This document shows positions 16,327-25,963 of a DNA stretch of 64,000 bases, piece after piece. The DNA is from AP-15 sp963736715 (lineage in GTDB: Bacteria; Pseudomonadota; Alphaproteobacteria; ATCC43930; CGMCC-115725), in the NCBI GenBank assembly GCA_963736715.1, contig CAVTQA010000019.1, positions 248,001 through 312,000 on the forward strand, written 5' to 3'. The position numbers and the translations under genes were made by a program. The notes beneath the pieces were generated by a model. That model had not been told where the DNA came from, ran no database searches, and saw only the letters and a list, made by a program, of their open reading frames with translations. Positions within the stretch are counted from its first letter, which is position 1. Each line of letters opens with the position of its first letter.

Positions 16327-17565
16327 ATGGAAGTTATTTTTGTAGACAATGGTTTGATTGGCAAAGGAGAGCATAGCTACAGCTTAATAAAACTGGTAGG
16401 AGAGAGACTTACTCTTTGCGGGGTGAGATATCGTGCGTTCGGGATGAAATCCATCGACGCCATGATCGTCACGGAGATCGGCGCGCTCCCGCATTTCAGC
16501 CGCTCCCTCTACGAAAGCGAAAGGCCGACGCCGAAAGAGCAACGCTTGCTGAGGCTCTTTGCCTCGGCGCGCGGCCGCGCCTTCGACGCGACTATTCCCT
16601 CGGAGCGAACGAGCGCAAGAGTCCTCAATGCGGCTTATGAGCAGGATCTCGTCGCTCTGCCGCCTGATATATGGAGTTCCGAAAAGCTCATCGTCGCGCC
16701 CGCCGTATCGCAGAACCAGATCGTTGGACTGGTCCGAACCTTGCGCGCGAAAGGGGATGGCGAACGCCTGCGGGTCATCTGCCAATTGATGTTCGCACCA
16801 AATTGGACGCCCTGGGGGCGCGCCGGCAAGCTCGGCAAAAGACTCTATCGGAAAGCCTTCGCGCTGGCGCGCCCGATGATCGGCAAAACGCTGTTCTTCA
16901 CAACCGAAAACGAAGCGATCGCCGGCCTTTATCGCGATCAATATGGAATTGAGACAAGCATCCTGCCCGTGCCCTTTGGTGACACCGAGCCGGCGGCGCC
17001 TTGCTCGGGCCGGCCGGCGTTCGGTTTTTTTGGCTATTCCAAATGTGAGAAGGGATTTCATTTGTTGCCCCAGGCGATAGTAATTTGCCGCGCACACGGC
17101 CTCGACGCGAATTTCACCATCCAACTCCAGCATAGCGGGTGGGAGCTGGCGACCATCGCGGCCGAACGCGCGTTGCGGCAGATCCCGGACGTTCGGCTGG
17201 TGGAGGGCATGCTGAGCCACGAGGACTACACGGTCGAGACCGGCAAGATCGATGCGATGCTGCTGCCTTATGATCCGGTCCTCTTCGGCCTTCGGGGATC
17301 TGGCATATTTACCCAATCGGTCGCCGCCGGACGCCCGATCATCGCCTCCGCCGGAACTTTCGCAGCCGCCAGCATCGCCAGCGGAAAGGCTGAGGGAGAG
17401 GTTTTTTCTCCTCAAGATTCTGCAGCGTTGGCCGCCGCCATCATGCGGCTCTGCAGCCGGCTGGCCGATAGCCATGCGCGGGCGGCGAAACTGGCCAAAG
17501 CTTTCGCGCACAAGCACAGCGCCGAAGCCTACGTCGACGTTCTTTTGGCTCACGCGGCGCGCTAG
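16327..17565 (+). CDS. Glycosyltransferase, GT4-like (GT-B fold)
   Basis: A 412-residue protein with the two-domain layout of GT-B enzymes. The N-terminal half starts VIFVDNGLIGKGEHSYS. The C-terminal half has FGFFGYSKCEKGFHLLPQAI, DAMLLPYDP, and a RGSGIFTQSVAAGRPIIAS segment equivalent to the nucleotide-sugar EX7E region, in which the usual first Glu is replaced. It is probably a cytoplasmic enzyme adding one sugar during surface polysaccharide assembly. ATG 16327 is preferred over the TTG just before it. It stands downstream of the ABC exporter pair and upstream of a GT2 gene on the same strand. Confidence 0.78.
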   Translation: MEVIFVDNGLIGKGEHSYSLIKLVGERLTLCGVRYRAFGMKSIDAMIVTEIGALPHFSRSLYESERPTPKEQRLLRLFASARGRAFDATIPSERTSARVLNAAYEQDLVALPPDIWSSEKLIVAPAVSQNQIVGLVRTLRAKGDGERLRVICQLMFAPNWTPWGRAGKLGKRLYRKAFALARPMIGKTLFFTTENEAIAGLYRDQYGIETSILPVPFGDTEPAAPCSGRPAFGFFGYSKCEKGFHLLPQAIVICRAHGLDANFTIQLQHSGWELATIAAERALRQIPDVRLVEGMLSHEDYTVETGKIDAMLLPYDPVLFGLRGSGIFTQSVAAGRPIIASAGTFAAASIASGKAEGEVFSPQDSAALAAAIMRLCSRLADSHARAAKLAKAFAHKHSAEAYVDVLLAHAAR

Positions 17566-17759
17566 ATTTTGAGTCCCGCTACGTTTGCTTGGAACTGTCT
17601 GAACGCTATCCCGAAGCGGCCGAGAGGCGATCGAAAAACTGGCATCATCACGCAGCCGTTTGTCGCCTGGACATTTGAAACCGTCTCAGGCCAAGTTAGC
17701 GGTAGGTCCAAGTTACGGTGAAAAACAAACCTTGCGCTGGCTCGTAAGAGGATATTAGC

Positions 17760-18749
17760 ATGCGATTTAATATTGTAACGCCCGTTCTCAACGGAGAGAA
17801 ATTTATCAACGAAACTATTTTAAGCGTGGTGAGCCAAACGGGGCCGTTTTCGATCCGTTACCATGTTCAAGATGGCGTATCGACAGATTCAACGATCAAG
17901 CTATTGACCGCGTGGCAAAAGCGCCTCGCAAACGACTTCCCGATCAATTGCGCGGGAATAGAGTTTACTTTTTCGAGCGAGCCCGATCGCGGACTCTATG
18001 ATGCGGTCAATCGCGGTTTTACGGCCTGCGGCGATTCGGATTTGATGGCCTGGATCAACGCCGACGACCGTTACGAACCGGGCGCCTTCGTTACGGTCGC
18101 GGAGATCTTCGACAAGCATTCCGATATTGACTGGGTGACGGGGCGGCCCACCGTGATCAACGAAACTGGCGGAATGCTGCATATTTCGCCAATCGTTCCT
18201 TTCCCGCGAACAGCCATAGCCGCTGGTATTTTCGAGGGCCGTTTCGCGCGGCCTTTCATTCAGCAGGAAGGCACGTTCTGGCGACCCAGATTGTGGGAAA
18301 AGACAGGTGGTCTCAATGCAAATTTCCGGTTTGCTGGCGACTTTGATCTCTGGCGGCGCTTTGCGATGCAAAGCGACCTCGTCATTGTCGACACCATTCT
18401 GGGTTGTTTCCGGGTGCGAAGAGGTCAGCTCACCGGTGATCTTAGCCGCTATCACGCGGAAATCGATTCGTCGCTTTCTCCCGACGAGATGGAGACACGC
18501 GTCAAAATTTCAAAGAGATATGCGAAGGCGCGGTTCGAATATCGAGTCTTGCTGCGCCATTACGGCGGACCCTGGGTGTGTGAGCGTTGGCCAATGTGCG
18601 CGCTTCCGTTTCTCGGCACCAAAGCGTTCAAAGCGGAACATTGGCGTCTCAGCCTCGTAGCGCGGTTCGACAAGGAAATCCGCCAGATCAAGAAGCGTTT
18701 GACAACGGCGGAAAACGCGGCGGTGCGTCCCAAAAAGGTTCAAAATTGA
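17760..18749 (+). CDS. Family 2 glycosyltransferase (WcaA-like)
   Basis: A GT-A enzyme of 329 residues: NIVTPVLNGEKFINETILSVVSQ at the N-terminus, then the DGVSTDST, SEPDRGLYDAVNRG and WINADDRYEPGA (DxD) motifs of the small soluble GT2 enzymes of O-antigen and capsule loci. The GDFDLWRRFA segment near residue 200 supplies the usual ED/DW-like acceptor-site motif. ATG 17760 follows AAGAGGA with good spacing. The surrounding gap upstream is AT-rich. The donor sugar and acceptor are not predictable. Confidence 0.88.
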   Translation: MRFNIVTPVLNGEKFINETILSVVSQTGPFSIRYHVQDGVSTDSTIKLLTAWQKRLANDFPINCAGIEFTFSSEPDRGLYDAVNRGFTACGDSDLMAWINADDRYEPGAFVTVAEIFDKHSDIDWVTGRPTVINETGGMLHISPIVPFPRTAIAAGIFEGRFARPFIQQEGTFWRPRLWEKTGGLNANFRFAGDFDLWRRFAMQSDLVIVDTILGCFRVRRGQLTGDLSRYHAEIDSSLSPDEMETRVKISKRYAKARFEYRVLLRHYGGPWVCERWPMCALPFLGTKAFKAEHWRLSLVARFDKEIRQIKKRLTTAENAAVRPKKVQN

Positions 18750-18783
18750 ATCGATCAGGCTATCGTCCCTTTGTTTTCGTTGG

Positions 18784-19677
18784 TTGACCCGGTTCGCAAA
18801 TCGGCCAGAATTGAAAGGATTTAACAAATCAAGGAATACGACACCAAACCTGGCAGCTCGAAAAAGGCGGCGGCGCCGATTGCCGAAAAAGACGGCATCG
18901 TTGCGTGGCCTTGGAAAGGAGCAATTCTTGTTTTCCATAAAGCGGATTCTCCGCCCTTCCCCCGCAGCAACTGATCCGTCACCGGAAAAATTGCCTGTCG
19001 AGCCGCCGGAAATCGTCACGCTTCGCGCCATGTCCACCGACCGCGCGCTCTGGCGCCTGGCGAACCGCGACCTCGAAATCGGCACTGTGATCGATATCGG
19101 AGCTTCCGACGGGAGGTGGTCGGACGTCTGCGCGAAACATTATCCTGATGCTCATTATCTGCTCGTCGAAGCGCAAGATTCGCATGAAGAGGCACTAAAG
19201 GCCTATGTCTCCGGGCATCCAAAGGCTCAATATGTCCTGGCGGCTGCAGGAGACGCGTGCGGGGAAATTTACTTCGATGACAGTGACTTGTTCACAGGGT
19301 TCGCGAGCAAGATACGAAGCGAAGGAGCGTGCAAGGTCGTGCGACAAACCACCATCGACCATGAGATCGGCGCATCTAGTCTGCCCGGTCCCTATATGAT
19401 CAAGCTCGACACGCACGGTTACGAGGTTCCCATTTTATGCGGGGCGACGGAGACCTTGCGCAATACCAATCTCCTCGTTATTGAGACCTATAATTTCCGC
19501 CTCATCGAAAGCTGCCTGCTTTTTGATGAAATCATCGCCTACATGCGCGAACGCGGATTTGGCGTTATAGACATGTCCGAGCCACATTGGCGCGTTCTCG
19601 ATTTCGCGTTCTGGCAGATTGACCTTTTCTTTGTGCGCCTTGACCGCCCCGAGTTTCTCGTCAACACATATCGGTAG
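18784..19677 (+). CDS. FkbM family methyltransferase
   Basis: The SAM-binding motif I is VIDIGASDGRWS, followed by YLLVEAQDSHEEAL and, further on, MIKLDTHGYEVPILCGA, where the KxDxxGxE-type block is the diagnostic FkbM segment. FkbM-type enzymes in polysaccharide loci O-methylate sugars. The N-terminal 80 residues before the domain are basic and poorly conserved-looking, and the first codon is TTG, so the true start may be further downstream (for example ATG 19030). It lies 34 bp after the GT2 gene on the same strand, probably in one transcript. Confidence 0.83.
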   Translation: MTRFANRPELKGFNKSRNTTPNLAARKRRRRRLPKKTASLRGLGKEQFLFSIKRILRPSPAATDPSPEKLPVEPPEIVTLRAMSTDRALWRLANRDLEIGTVIDIGASDGRWSDVCAKHYPDAHYLLVEAQDSHEEALKAYVSGHPKAQYVLAAAGDACGEIYFDDSDLFTGFASKIRSEGACKVVRQTTIDHEIGASSLPGPYMIKLDTHGYEVPILCGATETLRNTNLLVIETYNFRLIESCLLFDEIIAYMRERGFGVIDMSEPHWRVLDFAFWQIDLFFVRLDRPEFLVNTYR

Positions 19678-19854
19678 GCGTTCGCCGGCGCATGGTTTGA
19701 AATTGCCAGTTCGGCTTTGCGCTGCTGATGCGCCTTCGGCCTCAAGAGAAGGCATCGCTGGTCGAGCACCCGCGCCCTTTCCGGCATTACCGTCATCGAG
19801 ATCGGCACAGTGTGGCGGCGCCTTATTTGAAATTAGCTCCTTATTTGAAATTGG

Positions 19855-21300
19855 CTATTGACGGAGGTTTCGGCTTTCGACCGCAGTCACGTAGGGGGCC
19901 GCGTCCCAAAACCTCGATTTCGGCAGGCTCTCCGGGGCGTCGAGCTGGAACGGTTTCCACCTCTCGGAGCTAGACGCATCGATGAGAGCATGAACGCGGC
20001 CTTGAGGGGCGAGCAGGAGCGACAGAGCCTGAATTTCCGAATACCAGGTCATCTCTGTCCAGAGAAGAGGATTGCGCGGGGCCGTGATTTCGAGCGCTGT
20101 TTGCCACGGAACCCGCCCTTCCCGTCGCTCGATGATCCGCGTTACGGTACCGAGCGTATTGGCCCACTGCCGCGTCATCATGATTTGAGCAACACTCTGA
20201 GTAAGCAGCAATCCAAACAAGACCACAAGGGCAGGCTTTGAAAGTAGGAATTCCGGCTTCGCTCCGTTTCTCCAAGCGGACCACAGCCCAAACGAAAGCA
20301 AGGTTGTGCCGAGCACCGGCAACCCGCGTCCACTAAATTGAGCGACGGGAGTAACGGTCCATTCCGGGATAAACAGCAATAACGCAGCTACAAGGACGAA
20401 AACGCTAACAGAGCTCAACACAATAGGCTGAATTAATTCGCCTTTGTTTTGTGCGCGCATGATCCAGAAAAGGCTGACGCATGAGACGATCGTGGCGACC
20501 GCGGTGAGGTTTACTCCTTGTAGCTCGACAAATGCGATAGCGAAAACGCCAATCAGGAAGTCTCCAACATTTACTGGATCGCGGGGATGCAGGATGACCG
20601 AAACCAAGTAGCAGGCCGACCATATTGCGGCCGCGGAAATCGCGAACTGCTTCAACCGCTCGACCGCCGAGCTACGGCGCATGCGCATGAGGGCAATGGC
20701 GGCTATCCCGACAAAGAATACAGCTGCAAATTCGTGAGTTACTGCTCCCAACGCGGTTAGAGAAATGGCGAGAATCGCTCCCCAGAGACTGTGGGTCCTG
20801 AATAATGTCATGAAAAAAATCATCCACAGTAAACAGGACGCGATCATGCCCTCACCGATCGCGGCAAGGCTGGTCATCGGAATTAGGGCCACCAGATTGA
20901 TCAGAGGACCGATGATCCATCCCTTTTCTTGACGCGGGAGAATCAACCAGCAGCTGCAAGTCAGGATAATTGGCCAACCCAAGGCACCCAAAGTGAACAG
21001 CCGCGCAAGGGTCGGCAAGTCCGTGACGCCAGATCGTATGCCGAGGATAAGAAACGACTGCTGGAGGAGTTGAACCAGCTTTCGCGCGGGTTCCAGGAGG
21101 TAAAAGTCTTCAGAAGCCAGGATATGCACGGTGTAGTTGGAGCCGTCTGCGAACATGCCTCGCATTTCCGATACCGAATACAGCATCGTTGCCGTTGAAA
21201 GTATAATTGCCGATAGAAATACGTTTCGGATAGTTAGAATGCTGAATGCGTTTGGCAGAGCGAACTGTTTAGTAAGAGCGATTTGGAGATTTGGCACCAA
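19855..21300 (-). CDS. Polytopic membrane protein of unknown function
   Basis: A 481-residue protein with roughly ten hydrophobic helices, a periplasmic-looking loop after the first helix and a soluble C-terminal tail of about 90 residues with several Trp and Arg residues. The overall shape resembles GT-C glycosyltransferases or glycan polymerase-like membrane proteins, but no catalytic motif was recognised, so no function is assigned. Its gene is convergent with the FkbM gene and lies at the edge of the polysaccharide locus, less GC-rich than the following SDR gene. The first codon (TTG at 21300, or GTG at 21297) follows GAGGAGAGG. Confidence 0.7.
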   Translation of the reverse strand: MVPNLQIALTKQFALPNAFSILTIRNVFLSAIILSTATMLYSVSEMRGMFADGSNYTVHILASEDFYLLEPARKLVQLLQQSFLILGIRSGVTDLPTLARLFTLGALGWPIILTCSCWLILPRQEKGWIIGPLINLVALIPMTSLAAIGEGMIASCLLWMIFFMTLFRTHSLWGAILAISLTALGAVTHEFAAVFFVGIAAIALMRMRRSSAVERLKQFAISAAAIWSACYLVSVILHPRDPVNVGDFLIGVFAIAFVELQGVNLTAVATIVSCVSLFWIMRAQNKGELIQPIVLSSVSVFVLVAALLLFIPEWTVTPVAQFSGRGLPVLGTTLLSFGLWSAWRNGAKPEFLLSKPALVVLFGLLLTQSVAQIMMTRQWANTLGTVTRIIERREGRVPWQTALEITAPRNPLLWTEMTWYSEIQALSLLLAPQGRVHALIDASSSERWKPFQLDAPESLPKSRFWDAAPYVTAVESRNLRQ

Positions 21301-21480
21301 TCCTCTCCTCTGGTGCTTTAAGTGAGAGCTTGTTTGGATGATTGGGCTTGCGACAATCCGACTCTAGCACACCGGCGAAGGCGGCGCGGCCAGCATTGTC
21401 AGATCAAGTTGTCTCAGGCGAGAGAGATCTGGTGCAGCGCCCGGGCTCATCCCGCTGAATCGCGGTTCGCCATCAAGCGC

Positions 21481-22284
21481 ATGTTTTGCGGTATATATAC
21501 CGGGGTGAGGGATCCCCGCTCCATTCTCATCACTGGTGCGAGCAGCGGTATCGGCGCCGCCCTGGCCCGGACCTACGCCGCGCCACGAACCCATCTAGCG
21601 CTTTGCGGCCGAGACGCTGCCCGGCTCGCCGCGGTGGCCAACTTGTGCCGCGAGCGCGGCGCCGAGGTGATCGAGGTTTGCCTCGATGTTACCGAGGCGG
21701 CGGCCCTCGCCGCCTGGATCGACAACGCCGACCGCGCCTCGCCCCTTGAGCTGGTGATTGCGAATGCCGGGGTTCAGGGGGGGCTGTGGAGGGGCGGGGC
21801 CGGCGAAACTCTTGACGAGCTGCACCGCGTGATGGACGTCAATTTCGGCGGCGTTTCGAACACGCTCCATCCGGTCCTTCCGGCAATGCGTCGACGCCGG
21901 CGCGGCCAGGTTGCGCTGATCTCATCGTTGGCGGCCCTGCGTGGAATACCCTTCTCGCCCGGCTATTGCGCGAGCAAGGCGGCAGTGAGGATCTACGGCG
22001 AGGCGCTGAGGAGCTGGCTGGCGCCGGAGGGGATCGACGTCTCGGTCGTTTTGCCGGGTTTTGTGGAAACGCGTTTGTCCCAGACGGTTAGCGGACCCAA
22101 GCCGCTAATGCTGCTGCCGGAGCGTGCCGCGAAAATTATTCGGCGCGGCCTGGCGAGAGGACGTCGCCAGATCGCCTTTCCCTATCCCCTCTACCTCGGC
22201 ACGCAGCTGATGCGAGCGCTTCCGGCAGCATTGGTCGACCCTATCCTGCGTCGTGTTGTCGTCGATATTGGTCCCTATGCTTGA
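21481..22284 (+). CDS. Short-chain dehydrogenase/reductase, possibly 3-ketosphinganine reductase-like
   Basis: A classical SDR: TGASSGIG cofactor loop, NAG at the fourth strand, the catalytic Ser in ALISSLAAL and YCASK for Tyr/Lys. The hydrophobic C-terminal segment (FPYPLYLGTQLMRALPAAL) could bind the membrane, as in lipid-acting SDRs such as ketosphinganine reductase. ATG 21481 is chosen, with GTG 21505 also possible; the longer frame from 21322 is not convincing. Its neighbours (desaturase, sulfotransferase, GNAT-like acyltransferase, oxoamine synthase) make a role in reducing a 3-keto aminolipid attractive. That assignment is inference from context only. Confidence 0.85.
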   Translation: MFCGIYTGVRDPRSILITGASSGIGAALARTYAAPRTHLALCGRDAARLAAVANLCRERGAEVIEVCLDVTEAAALAAWIDNADRASPLELVIANAGVQGGLWRGGAGETLDELHRVMDVNFGGVSNTLHPVLPAMRRRRRGQVALISSLAALRGIPFSPGYCASKAAVRIYGEALRSWLAPEGIDVSVVLPGFVETRLSQTVSGPKPLMLLPERAAKIIRRGLARGRRQIAFPYPLYLGTQLMRALPAALVDPILRRVVVDIGPYA

Positions 22285-22338
22285 GTATTTCGTGTAATCG
22301 GTCCGGATACGCAACTCATCCACAGTTCGAATGTCAAC

Positions 22339-23526
22339 TCATGCGTCGCGGGATCGCCTCCAATTGCGCAGGGCGCATTGCACCGCATCGCCCGGTCTGC
22401 TCATCTTGCGCCAGGAAATATACCGTCGCCGGCGGTCACTGAACACACGCGGGTTTCTGAGGGGGAGCAAAGCGATTTGGATCGCGATCCGACGAGCCCC
22501 GTATATTCCGTCGAGCACGACATTCCAGACGCGCCCCATTGGCGACAACGGGCGAATGAGATAGCCGAGCTTGCGCTGCTCTCCTCCCGCCAGCCAAGCG
22601 AACCGCGCGAGCCGATGGGCCGGCCATGACTGCGCTCTCGCCAACGGATCGAATGACGGATCCTTGGGCACCGGACGCCAATGGACCTCCCCTCCGTCCG
22701 CCCGGCCAAAGCTCGATGAACCGAACACCGGGATTTCGTCAACCCGGTCGAAGGGGTAAAGCGCCGAGTCGAGGTTCAGGAACGCGAGGACCCGCGCAAT
22801 CTCACGAGCCGGATCAGCTGTCAGATCTTCAAACCGGATCAGCTGACAGTGTGGGCCATCAGCACTCGTCAGAAAGGCCAAAATGCGGCGGACGGATTGG
22901 CGCCAGGCCAGCATGGCCTCTTCATACGGCCAGCGGAAGCTCCTGCGACCCGATTCGACCGTCGCCGGCCCGTCCCGCACCAGGACCAGCACCCGCGCAT
23001 TCGGAAACAAGGTGGTCGCGGTGGCGATTCCTTCGGTCGTGGGAGAGCGGAGCACCAAACGGAAGTCGCCTACCGGCTTCTCTTCTTCCGAGCCAGAGTC
23101 GGCAAAGCGCAGTAGTGCGGTGCCGATATGCATTGCTAACTGGGACGCCCCGCCAAGGCGTTGGAGCCACCAATCATCCCAGCTTTCGGCAACCGATCGG
23201 CAGAAATTTAACAGTGTTTCACTGTTGGCAAGGAAAAAATCCTCCGGAACCTTAGTTTTTCGGCACCGCGGATGCAGCAAAAGCAAGTTTTCCAGGTAAT
23301 TCGATCCGCTTCGGGGGCATGCGGACAATAGTATTATCGGATTGTGGTGCTGAGATTTATTGGGCTTCGAGAGACGATCTTCAGGCCGCTGCCGATCGTT
23401 CCCTGCGCGACCTGCGGTGGCGGGCGGGTGCAGCCCTACTGACATTTGCTCCTCAAGTCGCCGACAGAGCTGACAATCTCTAGCGAGCGCTTCGCCAGAG
23501 CGCGCCAAGGCTAGCGGCCAACCCAT
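22339..23526 (-). CDS. PAPS-dependent sulfotransferase family protein
   Basis: The 5'-phosphosulfate-binding loop CPRSGSNYLENLL starts at residue 70, and the 3'-phosphate-binding strand-helix RVLVLVRDGPATVESGRRSF lies about 110 residues later. These are the two diagnostic blocks of sulfotransferases. The remainder (RFEDLTADPAREIARVLAFLNL) fits the Sulfotransfer family. The reaction would be sulfate transfer from PAPS to a hydroxyl or amine, here perhaps of a lipid. The first 60 residues look unstructured, and a start at ATG 23445 would remove most of the 47-nt overlap with the upstream desaturase gene. The two genes are on the same strand and very likely one operon. Confidence 0.82.
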   Translation of the reverse strand: MGWPLALARSGEALARDCQLCRRLEEQMSVGLHPPATAGRAGNDRQRPEDRLSKPNKSQHHNPIILLSACPRSGSNYLENLLLLHPRCRKTKVPEDFFLANSETLLNFCRSVAESWDDWWLQRLGGASQLAMHIGTALLRFADSGSEEEKPVGDFRLVLRSPTTEGIATATTLFPNARVLVLVRDGPATVESGRRSFRWPYEEAMLAWRQSVRRILAFLTSADGPHCQLIRFEDLTADPAREIARVLAFLNLDSALYPFDRVDEIPVFGSSSFGRADGGEVHWRPVPKDPSFDPLARAQSWPAHRLARFAWLAGGEQRKLGYLIRPLSPMGRVWNVVLDGIYGARRIAIQIALLPLRNPRVFSDRRRRYISWRKMSRPGDAVQCALRNWRRSRDA

Positions 23527-24580
23527 ATCCCGCCGTTCGGTGATACGGCGAGCTCTCCGGCAACATCCCCATCACCCGGTCATGCGCAGCAGCCAAATTA
23601 TGATACGGGATGCCGGGAAACAGATGATGCATGGCGTGAAACCGCAACCCGACCGGCGCCCACAGCGGGATAAGCCAGGAACGCCGCGGGTAGTTCAATG
23701 AATCAAGCAATTGCTGGGTCGCCGTCATTGGATCACCGGCCGAACGATAGCGGTGCGCCGCCAAGGTGCGCAAGCTGTTCAGAAACAGGGCCGCGGCGGT
23801 GATCAGATACAGCTGCACCAACAGCCCCGCGTCTATCAGACCTATAACGAGGGCAGCGGCCATTGCGAGGAGGTAGATGAAGACGCAGGCTTCCTGGACG
23901 CGCCAGCTGCGCGTCTCCTGCTGCGATGGCGGGTCACGACGGTAGCGCGTGTCGACAACCAGCGACGAGGCGTTGACCGCGACCCATTCTCGAATCCTTG
24001 GCTTGAACCAGGAGAGCGGCCCGAGTATCCCGAATCTCAGCGCACCCGCCGGCAGCCCGAGAAAGCTGGAGGAGGCAAACATCACTATACCGATGCGATT
24101 GCCGGGGCACCCCCAGGGCTTGTACTCCCCGTCCTTCGCGGTGCCGTAGGCGCGTCGCACGTGATGGTCGCGATGCGAGCCGTAGAGAAAGCTCGGCACC
24201 AGCAAGGGGATGCCGCAGAGCAGATTCCACGCGACACGGAACCCCGGAACGCGACCCGGCGACAGGTGCGCGAGTTCGTGGATGAACACGACCGCCCGAT
24301 ACAGAGCGAGCACCGCCACCGCGGCACCGAGGAGCTTGAGCGGGTTGTTCAGCGGCAGCACTGCACTAGCCGCAAACCCAGCGTAAAAGCAGGTTATCGA
24401 GGCGAGGAAGTCGATCCAGTAGAAAGCGGGTCTCGGAACCAACAAATCGTCAAGCGCTCGCCGTAGCTGTCTGATGGGCAGTTCGCCCTCGATGACTTCC
24501 GGCTGACCCGCAGATGCAGCGGGCACCCCGGGAGTTACCCAAGGTTCACATCCCGTCACCGACCGGTGTAGCGGAATCAA
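23480..24580 (-). CDS. Membrane fatty-acid/sphingolipid desaturase
   Basis: The three histidine boxes of the membrane di-iron desaturase/hydroxylase family are intact: HELAH (101-105), HRDHH (136-140) and HAMHH (315-319) followed by PYHNL with another His at 327. Hydrophobic helices lie between them. Such enzymes insert a double bond or hydroxyl into a fatty acyl or sphingoid chain, using O2 at the inner membrane. It shares an overlapping end with the sulfotransferase and is divergent from the GNAT-like gene. The annotated start is a TTG with the GAGGAGG element very close, so the exact start is unsure. Chain position and substrate are not predictable. Confidence 0.88.
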   Translation of the reverse strand: MIPLHRSVTGCEPWVTPGVPAASAGQPEVIEGELPIRQLRRALDDLLVPRPAFYWIDFLASITCFYAGFAASAVLPLNNPLKLLGAAVAVLALYRAVVFIHELAHLSPGRVPGFRVAWNLLCGIPLLVPSFLYGSHRDHHVRRAYGTAKDGEYKPWGCPGNRIGIVMFASSSFLGLPAGALRFGILGPLSWFKPRIREWVAVNASSLVVDTRYRRDPPSQQETRSWRVQEACVFIYLLAMAAALVIGLIDAGLLVQLYLITAAALFLNSLRTLAAHRYRSAGDPMTATQQLLDSLNYPRRSWLIPLWAPVGLRFHAMHHLFPGIPYHNLAAAHDRVMGMLPESSPYHRTAGYGLAASLGALWRSAR

Positions 24581-24715
24581 ACCCTCCTCATTCGCGGGCT
24601 AGGATGGCCGGAACACAGGATACTTCTTGGCACCTCGGTTTTCCGATACGGTCCGATCCCGAATAACATAGAGTGACGCCGGACGTATCTCGAGGCTCGC
24701 TGCATCTTCGCTCCA

Positions 24716-25942
24716 ATGCTGATGAATAGCGCTCGCGCTCCAGGCGCGCCAGATAACGCCTACGCTGGCCCCGCGCCACAGCGGAACCCGGCGAGAGGTA
24801 GCCCTATCGAGGTGACCGCGCTCCGCGGCTGGCGCGACCGCAACCGCTTCGTCGACCTGCCCTATCGCCTTCATCGCAATAATCCGAACTGGGTCCCGCC
24901 GCTACGTCGCGATATGCATCGGCTGCTCGATCGGCGCCGGAACCCGTTCTTCGATCATGGCGAGGCCTGTTTCTGGCTGGCATGGCGCGACGGGATCCCG
25001 GTCGGGCGCATCAGCGCGCAGATAAATCACCTCCATCTCGAAACCCATCGCGACGAGACCGGCAATTTCGGTCTGCTCGAGGCGATAGACGACCAGGCGG
25101 TTTTTGCTGCATTGCAACACGCCGCCGAGAATTGGCTGCGGGAGCGCGGCATGCGTCGGATCCTGGGTCCGTACAGCTTGTCGATGAACGACGACATCGG
25201 CGTTCTGGTTTCCGGTTTTGAGACCCCGCCCATGGTCGGCATGCCATACACACCCCCCTACTATGCCCAACGCCTCGTCGCGGAAGGGTACGTCAAGGCC
25301 AAGGACTTGCACGCGCTACGCATCACGCTTGCCGATATCGTAACAAGGCACCTCCACCAGCTCGAACGCGTCACCGCTCGGCTTCGTGCGGAAGGGAGGA
25401 TCGCCGTGCGCCCTCTCGATCCCGCCCGCTTCGCCGAGGAAATGCGGCTGGCTCTCGATATCTATAACGAGGCCTGGACCCAGAATTGGGGGTTCCTGCC
25501 GGTGACCGAGCGCGAAGCCAAACAGATCATCGACCAGCTGGCGCCGGTTCTTCCGCCGCAAAGCGTGGTCTTCGCGCTTGCCGATGGCGAGCCTGCGGCG
25601 ATGCTGGTCGCCCTCCCCAACCTCAACGAGATCGTCGCCGATCTCGACGGCAAGCTGTTTCCGATCAACTGGCTCAAACTGTTGTGGCGGTTGCGCTTTC
25701 GCAAACCAAGAACGGCGCGGGTGATGCTGACCGGGGTGCGGCAACGGTATCGCAGATCGGCGTTGAGCATGGCGCTCGTCACATTGATGCTGGGGGAGAT
25801 CCTGGACGCCGCGCGCCAAGCCAATATCGAGATGGTCGAGTTCTCATGGATCCTGGAGGATAACAAACCCTCCCTCGAAGGCTGCCACGCCATTGGCGCG
25901 CAGCTCGCCAAGCTCTATCGCATCTACGGCAAGGCTCTGTAA
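24716..25942 (+). CDS. GNAT-like N-acyltransferase, YghO type (possible ceramide synthase-like)
   Basis: A 408-residue protein with YghO-family features: NNPNWVPPLRRDM near the N-terminus, NPFFDHGEACFWLAWRDG, RGMRRILGPYSLSMNDDIGVLV, and a second GNAT-like half with YNEAWTQNWGFLPVT and EFSWILEDN. This long GNAT-related family includes, to my knowledge, the bacterial ceramide synthase described in Caulobacter, which N-acylates a sphingoid base. The neighbouring alpha-oxoamine synthase gene makes that role plausible here. It is divergent from the desaturase and convergent with the radical SAM gene (21-bp gap). Membership of the family is fairly clear; the ceramide-synthase role is inference. Confidence 0.72.
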   Translation: MLMNSARAPGAPDNAYAGPAPQRNPARGSPIEVTALRGWRDRNRFVDLPYRLHRNNPNWVPPLRRDMHRLLDRRRNPFFDHGEACFWLAWRDGIPVGRISAQINHLHLETHRDETGNFGLLEAIDDQAVFAALQHAAENWLRERGMRRILGPYSLSMNDDIGVLVSGFETPPMVGMPYTPPYYAQRLVAEGYVKAKDLHALRITLADIVTRHLHQLERVTARLRAEGRIAVRPLDPARFAEEMRLALDIYNEAWTQNWGFLPVTEREAKQIIDQLAPVLPPQSVVFALADGEPAAMLVALPNLNEIVADLDGKLFPINWLKLLWRLRFRKPRTARVMLTGVRQRYRRSALSMALVTLMLGEILDAARQANIEMVEFSWILEDNKPSLEGCHAIGAQLAKLYRIYGKAL

Positions 25943-25963
25943 GGACGCTCACCGCATGGCGAC

